The notes under the pieces are model-generated. The model ran no database searches, was not told the DNA's origin, and saw nothing but the letters and a program-made list of their open reading frames with translations. The position numbers and the translations under genes are program-made. Positions 1-4,398 of a DNA stretch of 6,734 nt are shown here, piece after piece (the first letter of the stretch is position 1; every line of letters begins with the position of its first letter). This DNA comes from an uncultured Verrucomicrobiales bacterium (GTDB taxonomy: Bacteria; Verrucomicrobiota; Verrucomicrobiia; Verrucomicrobiales; Akkermansiaceae), in contig CALCHQ010000049.1 of the NCBI GenBank assembly GCA_937901085.1, forward strand, positions 1-6,734. The letters are read 5' to 3'.

Positions 1-55
1 GTTAGGACATATGATTCTCAGTCATAGAACCGCGGTTCGAATCCGCGTGGGGATG
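1..55 (+). tRNA. tRNA-Glu (anticodon CTC), 5' part missing
   Basis: The 3' part of a tRNA gene that begins before the window. The anticodon stem pairs TATGA (10-14) with TCATA (22-26) around the seven-base loop TTCTCAG, giving anticodon CTC at 17-19, which reads the glutamate codon GAG. A four-base variable region GAAC (27-30) follows, as is usual for tRNA-Glu. The T arm is perfect: CGCGG (31-35), loop TTCGAAT, CCGCG (43-47). The 3' acceptor strand TGGGGAT (48-54) and discriminator G55 also fit tRNA-Glu. CCA is not encoded (the next bases are CTC), so it must be added after transcription. The D arm is only partly visible, and the 5' acceptor strand lies outside the window. Confidence 0.93.
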
Positions 56-64
56 CTCAATCAA

Positions 65-98
65 AAAGTCCGAGGTAAATGCCTCGGACTTTCTGTTT
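65..98 (+). terminator. Intrinsic terminator after tRNA-Glu
   Basis: An 11-bp perfect stem, AAAGTCCGAGG (65-75) with CCTCGGACTTT (82-92), encloses a six-base loop. It is followed by a T-rich but interrupted tract (TTTCTGTTT, 90-98). A run of five A at 63-67 means it could also work on the minus strand. It ends the tRNA transcript only 10 nt downstream of the mature 3' end. The broken T tract may allow some read-through into the acetyltransferase gene that starts 11 nt later. Confidence 0.85.
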
Positions 99-109
99 AG
101 GGTAGAGCC

Positions 110-595
110 ATGAATGTACGCCCGGTCAGCCCCGATGATGCCGCCGCCCTTGCATCTATTTACAATCATTATGTAAGGGAAACGGTGATTTCGTTTGAGA
201 CGGAGCCGCTGAGTGAGGCGCAGATGCGTGAACGCGTGGTGCTGACGGCAGCGGCATTCCCTTACCTGGTCTGCGAATGCGAGGGGCTTGTGGTGGGCTT
301 TGCCTGCGCGCACCGCTGGAAAGAACGCGCTGCGTATAGCCAGACATGGGAGAGTACGATTTATCTGCACCACGAGTGGTGCGGCAGGGGAATGGGCCGC
401 GTGCTGATGGAAAGGCTGCTGCCTTTGTGCCGGGAGGCGGGTTGCCGCGCACTGATTGCGTGCATAACGGCAGAGAATAAGGCCAGCGTGGCGTTTCATG
501 AATCGCTGGGATTCCGGCAGGTTTCTCTTTTTCCTGCGGTGGGGTGCAAGTTCGGCCGCCTGCTGGATGTGGTGGATTTGTATCTCCCCCTGTGA
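110..595 (+). CDS. GNAT N-acetyltransferase, phosphinothricin/methionine sulfoximine type
   Basis: A 161-residue GNAT protein, the usual length for the phosphinothricin (PAT/Bar) and methionine-sulfoximine acetyltransferase subfamily, which moves acetyl from acetyl-CoA to the amino group of glutamate-analogue or amino-acid substrates in the cytosol. Visible signatures are the N-terminal IYNHYVRETVISFE (17-30), the acetyl-CoA pyrophosphate loop CGRGMGR (91-97), ENKASVAFHESLGF (122-135) and the C-terminal GCKFGRLLDVVDLYL (145-159), all typical of this subfamily. AGGG at 99-102 lies 7 nt before the ATG, so the start is well supported. The gene begins just after the tRNA terminator with no room for a separate promoter, so it may depend on read-through. 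It converges on fabI. Actual substrate is unknown; other amino-acid or antibiotic acetylation is possible. Confidence 0.88.
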   Translation: MNVRPVSPDDAAALASIYNHYVRETVISFETEPLSEAQMRERVVLTAAAFPYLVCECEGLVVGFACAHRWKERAAYSQTWESTIYLHHEWCGRGMGRVLMERLLPLCREAGCRALIACITAENKASVAFHESLGFRQVSLFPAVGCKFGRLLDVVDLYLPL

Positions 596-599
596 TGTG

Positions 600-630
600 A
601 AAAAACAGCCCCGGTATGAAACCGGGGCTG
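600..630 (-). terminator. Intrinsic terminator of the fabI transcript
   Basis: A perfect 10-bp GC-rich stem, CAGCCCCGGT (606-615) with ACCGGGGCTG (621-630), encloses a five-base loop. Read on the minus strand it is followed by six T (A run at 600-605), a textbook intrinsic terminator 24 nt after the fabI stop. On the plus strand no T tract follows, so it would at best be a weak terminator for the acetyltransferase gene, whose stop lies 4 nt before it. Confidence 0.92.
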
Positions 631-654
631 CTGAAAGAAAGAGCTGGCGGGGTC

Positions 655-1449
655 TTACATGCCGACGATTTCGTAACCGCCGTCCACATAGAGAATCTGG
701 CCCGTCATGGAGGCGGCGCCGTCGCTGGCCAGGTAGGTGGCCGTGGCACCCAGTTCCTCCAGCGTGCAGGAGCGCTGGAGCGGGGCCTTTTCTTCGTATA
801 CCTTGAACATGCCGGTGAAGCCGGAGACACCACGGGCGGCCAGAGTCTGCACGGGGCCTGCGGAAATGCAGTTTACGCGGATGGGGGCTTCGCGGCGGCC
901 CAGGTCATAGGCCAGGTACTTGCAGCAGGTTTCCAGTGCTGCCTTGGAAACGGCCATGAGGTTGTAGTTGGGTACGACTTTCTGGCTGGCGTAGTAGGTG
1001 AGGGCGGTGATGGAGCCGCCGTTGACCATGAAGGGAGCTACGGCGCGGGAAAGCGCAATGAGGGAGTAGGCAGAAATCTGCAGGGAGAGGTTCCAGGCAT
1101 CGCGGGGGATGTCGGAGAAATTGCCTTCCAGCGTACCGGGTGCCTTGGGGGCAAAGGCGATGGCATGCAGCAGCATGTCGACGTGGTCAGTATGCTCGCC
1201 CACAAAGGTGAAGAAGTCCGCGATGGACTGGTCATCGCTCACATCCAGGGAGCAGATGGGGGTGTCTTCACCGAAGTGTTCCTTCACCAGTTTGATGACG
1301 CCGTCCTTGAGACGTTCGCCCTGGTAGTTGAAGATGAGCTTGGCGCCGGCGGCGTGCCAGGCTTTGGCGATGCCGAAGGCGATGCTGCGGTGGTTGGCAA
1401 CGCCGGTGACGATACCGACTTTGCCAGCTAAGGGTTTGTCGAGGGACAT
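655..1449 (-). CDS. fabI: Enoyl-[acyl-carrier-protein] reductase (NADH), FabI
   Basis: A full-length 264-residue FabI, the short-chain dehydrogenase-fold enzyme that performs the last reduction of each fatty-acid elongation cycle (trans-2-enoyl-ACP to acyl-ACP) in the cytosol. The cofactor loop GVANHRSIAFGIAKA spans residues 16-30. The catalytic pair is Y162 and K169 in NYNLMAVSKA, with the second conserved tyrosine at Y152. ISAGPVQTLAARG (195-207) and the C-terminal YVDGGY (254-259) are family hallmarks. At the position of E. coli Gly93, in HSIGF, this protein has Ala98 (HAIAF), as Gram-positive FabI proteins also do. The ATG has no Shine-Dalgarno sequence. It lies 22 nt after the ybjN-like stop codon, so the two are probably cotranscribed, and a strong terminator closes the unit. 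Confidence 0.97.
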   Translation of the reverse strand: MSLDKPLAGKVGIVTGVANHRSIAFGIAKAWHAAGAKLIFNYQGERLKDGVIKLVKEHFGEDTPICSLDVSDDQSIADFFTFVGEHTDHVDMLLHAIAFAPKAPGTLEGNFSDIPRDAWNLSLQISAYSLIALSRAVAPFMVNGGSITALTYYASQKVVPNYNLMAVSKAALETCCKYLAYDLGRREAPIRVNCISAGPVQTLAARGVSGFTGMFKVYEEKAPLQRSCTLEELGATATYLASDGAASMTGQILYVDGGYEIVGM

Positions 1450-1471
1450 ATGGGTATGTATAATCGGGGGG

Positions 1472-1927
1472 TTAGTAGAGGGGGAATTCCTGCATGATGA
1501 TGCGGGGGTAGGTATGCGCCATGCTGATACCTACATTCTCCATGTGCTTGATTTGGGCGCGGATTTCTTCTTCTGTTACATCCTGCCCGGTTACTACATA
1601 TTTGAGACGATAATAGACCAGACCGCTTTCCATGTCGATCAGAAGCTGACCCTCCGGCAGATTAGCGTTGAGGGTAAGCAGGAGCATGCTCACTTCGGCG
1701 CGGTCTGCCGGGGAAATGCGGTAGGCAAAATTGACGTCGAACACGAGGCTGCACGGTTCTTTCAGTTCGGTGAACATGAAGGAGCAGGGAATTTCCGTGT
1801 CCGTGACGGGGAGATAAGCCAGCCCGATTTTCTCGTTTTCGGCACCCATGGTGACCCACTGGTAGGATTCTCCATGGCTGATGAGGTGCTGGCGTACCTG
1901 CGCCAGTAAGTTCGGATGATTCGGCAT
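1472..1927 (-). CDS. YbjN-domain protein
   Basis: About 151 residues from the ATG at 1927. The C-terminal half (EGQLLIDMESGLVYYRL, then ALxxP-like HTYPRIIMQE) has the pattern of the YbjN family, whose fold resembles type III secretion chaperones and whose biochemical role is poorly known. No signal peptide or membrane segment is seen. An in-frame GTG at 1996 would add 23 residues (174 in total). I prefer the ATG because the extra segment does not look like family sequence. The ATG is also preceded by AT-rich sequence without a Shine-Dalgarno site, as at the neighbouring fabI and marR starts. Use of the GTG would give a leader of only about 8 nt from the promoter at 2011-2039. The gene sits between marR and fabI and is probably in the fabI transcript. 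Family assignment is by pattern only. Confidence 0.72.
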   Translation of the reverse strand: MPNHPNLLAQVRQHLISHGESYQWVTMGAENEKIGLAYLPVTDTEIPCSFMFTELKEPCSLVFDVNFAYRISPADRAEVSMLLLTLNANLPEGQLLIDMESGLVYYRLKYVVTGQDVTEEEIRAQIKHMENVGISMAHTYPRIIMQEFPLY

Positions 1928-1996
1928 ATATTGGTGGGTCTGGTGGTTGCGGTAAGGATACAGCCCGGTGAGGAAACCGGGGTTGTACAGGCTCAC

Positions 1997-2030
1997 CCTG
2001 TTCGAGTACCATACTACACGCCAGTTCGAG
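1997..2030 (-). repeat. Two 10-bp direct repeats flanking the ybjN promoter -10 box
   Basis: On the minus strand CTCGAACTGG (2021-2030) and CTCGAACAGG (1997-2006) match at 9 of 10 positions and start 24 bp apart. The first lies inside the -35/-10 spacer and the second covers the expected transcription start. This placement would suit a repressor or activator that binds direct repeats. No regulator is identified. Confidence 0.5.
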
Positions 2031-2039
2031 CTAAGTCAA
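2011..2039 (-). promoter_or_regulatory. Sigma-70-type promoter for the ybjN-like gene and fabI
   Basis: Read on the minus strand, -35 TTGACT (2034-2039, 5 of 6 to consensus) is followed by a 17-bp spacer and -10 TAGTAT (2011-2016, 4 of 6). Transcription would start near 2004. This gives a 5' leader of about 77 nt to the ATG at 1927, or only about 8 nt to the GTG at 1996. It lies 43 bp after the marR stop, so ybjN-fabI can be transcribed independently of marR. Confidence 0.65.
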
Positions 2040-2082
2040 GCTTTACTGTGAAAATAACTGCGCTGCCGGCAGGGCGGGCGGC

Positions 2083-2532
2083 TCAGCCTTGCATCTTTTC
2101 GACAATGCCGGCCATGATGCTCAGTTCCTCCGGGGTCAGATTCCGGGCGCGGCGGTCGATTTCTGCATGAAACCGGGCATACACATTGTTAAAGATGGCG
2201 TGTCCCTTATCGGTGAGGGTGATGCAGATGGCGCGGCGGTCATCAGGATTCGGCGTGCGCTGGGTATAGCCCTTGCTCACGAGGGCTTCCACCAGCAGCG
2301 AGGTGGCAGGAACCGTCATCTGCAGGCGGTTGGCCAGGCTTTTGAGGGAAACACCCTGCGGCATTTCCTCCAGCATGAGCCTGAGCTGGGAGATGGCGGA
2401 GCCTTGCCGTACCGTCAGGCCCAGCATCTGGCTCTTGTCGGTGTCCTTGAGGGCTTTGATGCTGTCTCGGCGCAGTTCATCCAGTATTTCAAGGAAACGC
2501 CTGAATATGGTGTGCGGTGATGTCTCCGTCAT
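2083..2532 (-). CDS. MarR-family transcriptional regulator
   Basis: A 149-residue winged-helix protein of normal MarR length. Helical dimerisation segments lie at both ends (about 5-30 and 112-148). The helix-turn-helix spans about residues 61-90, with VSLKSLANRLQMTVPATSLL leading into the recognition helix. The wing holds the family motif NPDDRRAICITLTDKG (95-110). Proteins of this family are dimeric repressors or activators that bind palindromic DNA and usually respond to small phenolic or lipid-like ligands. The ATG at 2532 has no Shine-Dalgarno sequence. Its own promoter carries a perfect palindrome, which suggests autoregulation. Downstream lie the ybjN-like gene and fabI on the same strand, so fatty-acid synthesis is a candidate target, as for FabT, but that link is inference. 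Confidence 0.93.
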   Translation of the reverse strand: MTETSPHTIFRRFLEILDELRRDSIKALKDTDKSQMLGLTVRQGSAISQLRLMLEEMPQGVSLKSLANRLQMTVPATSLLVEALVSKGYTQRTPNPDDRRAICITLTDKGHAIFNNVYARFHAEIDRRARNLTPEELSIMAGIVEKMQG

Positions 2533-2542
2533 TATGAGCCCA

Positions 2543-2571
2543 ATACTACAAGCCGCCTGCGGCTTTGTCCA
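2543..2571 (-). promoter_or_regulatory. Sigma-70-type promoter for marR
   Basis: On the minus strand, -35 TGGACA (2566-2571, 5 of 6) and -10 TAGTAT (2543-2548, 4 of 6) are separated by exactly 17 bp. The -10 box and its flank (TGTAGTAT) are identical to those of the ybjN promoter at 2011-2039. The start would fall near 2536, only a few bases before the marR ATG at 2532, so the marR mRNA would be nearly leaderless. This agrees with the lack of a Shine-Dalgarno site. Confidence 0.65.
2550..2565. promoter_or_regulatory. Perfect palindrome in the marR promoter spacer, candidate MarR operator
   Basis: AAGCCGC (2550-2556) and GCGGCTT (2559-2565) are perfect inverted arms around a two-base centre, making a 16-bp palindrome. 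It fills the spacer between the marR -35 and -10 boxes, leaving one base. MarR dimers usually bind palindromes of about this size that overlap their own promoters, so autorepression is the simplest reading. A hairpin terminator is unlikely: the loop is two bases and no T tract follows. Confidence 0.6.
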
Positions 2572-2595
2572 GTTAAAAGACCGGGCCGGTACACT
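2565..2595 (+). promoter_or_regulatory. Weak candidate promoter for pyrE
   Basis: TTGTCC (2565-2570) and TACACT (2590-2595), each 4 of 6 to consensus, are 19 bp apart, which is longer than ideal. If used, transcription would start near 2602 and the pyrE leader would be about 100 nt, including the stem-loops listed separately. It overlaps the divergent marR promoter, so the same repressor could affect both. An alternative is TTGCTT-17 bp-TAGAAT (2677-2705), with a poor -35, which would start near 2712 and need the ATG at 2716. Confidence 0.25.
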
Positions 2596-2611
2596 TTTTT
2601 GTTAGAGTGAA

Positions 2612-2697
2612 GCAGAGGGTGGAGGCATCTCTCTGCGGATTCTGCGGATTATGGGATGCCTGTGTTGGAAATCGCCTTGCTTTTTCAGCGCAGAGGG
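2612..2697 (+). promoter_or_regulatory. pyrE leader with competing stem-loops and a duplicated Shine-Dalgarno segment
   Basis: GCAGAGGG occurs twice, at 2612-2619 and at 2690-2697, the second copy being part of the purine-rich ribosome site of pyrE. Between them CTCTCTGC (2629-2636) can pair with either copy (8 bp, one G-U). A second stem, AGGCATCTC (2623-2631) with GGGATGCCT (2653-2661), uses part of the same segment and excludes the first. Such an arrangement is what a leader that hides or frees the ribosome site would look like. It is not a recognised riboswitch class or PyrR site, and it requires transcription to start upstream of 2612. Confidence 0.35.
2632..2649. repeat. Tandem 9-bp repeat TCTGCGGAT x2
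   Basis: Two exact adjacent copies of TCTGCGGAT lie in the pyrE upstream region. They occupy most of the loop of the 2623-2661 stem-loop. They may be a small slippage duplication or part of a binding site. Confidence 0.7.
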
Positions 2698-2703
2698 GGT
2701 AGA

Positions 2704-3282
2704 ATGAAGGGCGTTATGACCGATGCAAAGAAAGAACTTCTGAATATTCTGCTGACGAAATCCATCAAGACGGGGCATTTCATTCTTGCTTCTGGCAAGG
2801 AGAGTGATTTGTACTGCGACTGCCGCATCACGGCTCTTGATGCCCGCGGGGCTAACCTGATTGGCCAGGTGGGCTGGGAGCTGGTGCAGGAGGAGATTAT
2901 GCCTAAGTTCCCCGGTGTGACCGCCATTGGTGGCATGACCATGGGGGCAGACCCCATCTCGCTGGCCATCGGCATGTATTCGGTGGAGGCCGAGGAACCG
3001 CTCAAGGTGTTCACTGTTCGCAAGGAAGCCAAGGATCACGGCCGCGGCAAGCGCATCGAAGGTAATTTCGCTGCTGGCCAGGAGGTCATTGTGGTGGATG
3101 ATGTCATTACGACGGGCGGCTCTACCCTGAAGGCCATTGATGCCATCGAGGCCGAGGGCGGCAAGGTCGTGGCAGCACTCGTGCTGGTGGACCGCCAGGA
3201 GGGTGGACGCGAGGCTATTGAAAGCCGCGGCATTCCTGTATACCCCATGTTCACCCGCGCCACTATCTTTGGCGACAAGTAA
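2704..3282 (+). CDS. pyrE: Orotate phosphoribosyltransferase
   Basis: A 192-residue PyrE, which joins orotate to PRPP to make orotidine 5'-phosphate, the fifth step of de novo UMP synthesis in the cytosol. The N-terminal LASGKESDLYCDCR (28-41) is the family's substrate-binding stretch. VRKEAKDHGRGKRIEG (105-120) is the mobile catalytic loop, with R106, K107, K110 and H112. VIVVDDVITTGGST (128-141) is the PRPP-binding motif. Length is normal. The ATG at 2704 has GAGGGGG (2693-2699) 4 nt upstream. An ATG at 2716, 4 nt after GAAGGG, is a close alternative, and it starts the protein at MTDAKKELL as many PyrE proteins do. An in-frame ATG at 2656 is unlikely because it lies in the leader stem. The stop is 3 nt before the next gene, so the two are probably translationally coupled. 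Confidence 0.95.
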   Translation: MKGVMTDAKKELLNILLTKSIKTGHFILASGKESDLYCDCRITALDARGANLIGQVGWELVQEEIMPKFPGVTAIGGMTMGADPISLAIGMYSVEAEEPLKVFTVRKEAKDHGRGKRIEGNFAAGQEVIVVDDVITTGGSTLKAIDAIEAEGGKVVAALVLVDRQEGGREAIESRGIPVYPMFTRATIFGDK

Positions 3283-3285
3283 GGC

Positions 3286-4344
3286 ATGCTGCCCGTTATT
3301 GCAGGTGTGGAAGGGCTTGTGCTTTCGGCAAGAGAGCGCGAGCTCTTCTCGCGTCTCCAGCCGGCGGGCTATATCCTTTTCAGCCGGAATATCAGCGATT
3401 ACGAACTGGCGCGCGAGCTGACGGATGAGCTGCGCCGCCTGACCTCCGGGCCGGATGAACCCATTATTGCCATTGACCAGGAGGGAGGCCGTGTGGTACG
3501 TACGGCAGAAATCGGTGTCCCGCTGCCATCTGCGGCGGCTCTGGCGCAGCGGGCATGCCCGCATCTCATCCGCCAGGCGGCCTTCTATAACGCCGCCTGC
3601 CTGCATACCCTGGGGGTGAATACGAATTTTGCCCCGGTGCTGGACCTTGCATCCCCGCATGCCAATGCGCTGCCCAGCCGCTGCTGGGGAAGCGATACCC
3701 AGCAGGTCATTTCAAACGCCGGGGTGTGGAATCGCGCCACATTCGGCCGCGGTATCCTGACCTGCGGCAAGCATTTTCCCGGTATGGGGGCGGCAGAATG
3801 CGACCCCCACCACGATTTGCCTGTGCTGCACGGCACGCGCGATGATTTTCTGCGCGAGGCTGCCATTCCGTTCACGGCCCTTATGCCGGAGCTGCCCTCG
3901 GTGATGATTGCCCATCTCCTTATCCCGGAGATTGATGCCCTCATGCCGACTTCTCTTTCCCCTGCGCTGGTGCAGGGCTTCCTGCGCGACCAGCTGGGCT
4001 ATGAGGGCGTGGTCTTTACGGATGATTTGTGCATGGGAGCTATCGCGAAGCGCTTTACCCCCGCAGAATCGGCCGCTCTTGCACTGCGTGCCGGCTGTGA
4101 CCTGCCGCTGGTGTGCCACCAGGCGGTGGAACATCTGGAAGCCGTGGCGGCAGCCGTGGCAGAACTGCCTGCTGAAATCCTGGAAACGGTGGAGCAACGC
4201 GTGGCCCGCTACCGCCTGCATATTTCCACCCAGCGCCCCATGGCTTTCATCGAGTGGAATGATTATCTGAAGAATGTGACGGAATGGAACGCCTCAGTGG
4301 AGGAAGTGAGCGCTGACCCCGGCTCCCCGGTGCAGGATTATTGA
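3286..4344 (+). CDS. nagZ: Glycoside hydrolase family 3, NagZ-like beta-N-acetylhexosaminidase
   Basis: A 352-residue single-domain GH3 protein with no signal peptide, which fits cytosolic NagZ, the enzyme that removes GlcNAc from anhydro-muropeptides in peptidoglycan recycling. Motifs are in the NagZ order: IDQEGGRV (63-70), KHFPGMG (162-168), the catalytic loop DPHHDLP (173-179) with the Asp173/His175 acid-base dyad, and VVFTDDLCMGA (242-252) with nucleophile Asp246. Departures from E. coli NagZ are Met167 where it has His in GHG, Pro174 in place of Ser in DSH, and TDDLCM where it has SDDLSM. The ATG is 3 nt after the pyrE stop and AAGG is too close to serve as a normal ribosome site, so translation is likely coupled to pyrE. 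Another GH3 exo-hexosaminidase activity is possible, but the conserved loop makes NagZ the best guess. Confidence 0.85.
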   Translation: MLPVIAGVEGLVLSARERELFSRLQPAGYILFSRNISDYELARELTDELRRLTSGPDEPIIAIDQEGGRVVRTAEIGVPLPSAAALAQRACPHLIRQAAFYNAACLHTLGVNTNFAPVLDLASPHANALPSRCWGSDTQQVISNAGVWNRATFGRGILTCGKHFPGMGAAECDPHHDLPVLHGTRDDFLREAAIPFTALMPELPSVMIAHLLIPEIDALMPTSLSPALVQGFLRDQLGYEGVVFTDDLCMGAIAKRFTPAESAALALRAGCDLPLVCHQAVEHLEAVAAAVAELPAEILETVEQRVARYRLHISTQRPMAFIEWNDYLKNVTEWNASVEEVSADPGSPVQDY

Positions 4345-4357
4345 CGACCTCCCTCCG

Positions 4358-4390
4358 CTTCCCGCTCGCGCCTCCGGGCGCGTGGGGAAG
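4358..4390. terminator. Long hairpin between convergent genes, possible bidirectional terminator
   Basis: CTTCCC (4358-4363) pairs with GGGAAG (4385-4390), and CGCGCC (4367-4372) with GGCGCG (4377-4382), around a TCCG tetraloop and a small internal loop. The structure sits 13 nt after the nagZ-like stop and 8 nt from the stop of the converging ankyrin gene. No T tract follows on either strand, so it is not a classical intrinsic terminator; it may act as a transcription block or protect 3' ends. Confidence 0.5.
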
Positions 4391-4398
4391 GGGCTGAA

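Noticed and set aside
1..110. Integration (att) site of a mobile element at the tRNA 3' end
   Set aside because: No integrase gene and no repeated copy of the tRNA 3' end was seen in the window; the next gene is an ordinary acetyltransferase.
616..1431. 271-codon open frame on the plus strand opposite fabI
   Set aside because: It mirrors the codons of fabI, has no ribosome site or family motif, and starts inside the terminator hairpin of fabI.
1450..1490. Separate promoter for fabI (minus strand TTCCCC-17 bp-TATACA)
   Set aside because: The -35 matches only 3 of 6 positions and the start site would fall at the ATG; transcription from the ybjN promoter is a simpler explanation.
2051..2072. 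Possible terminator after marR (minus strand CTGC/GCAG stem followed by TTATTTT)
   Set aside because: The stem is only 4 bp with a 7-base loop; the nearby CTGCCGGCAG palindrome leaves no loop. Too weak to call.
2656..2703. Earlier ATG for pyrE at 2656
   Set aside because: It adds 16 residues that look unlike PyrE, has no ribosome site and lies inside a predicted leader stem.
2602..3660. 352-codon open frame on the minus strand opposite pyrE and the start of the nagZ-like gene
   Set aside because: It is fully antisense to two genes with clear family motifs, and its translation is rich in His, Arg and Ala without any recognisable domain. Long shadow frames are expected at this GC content.
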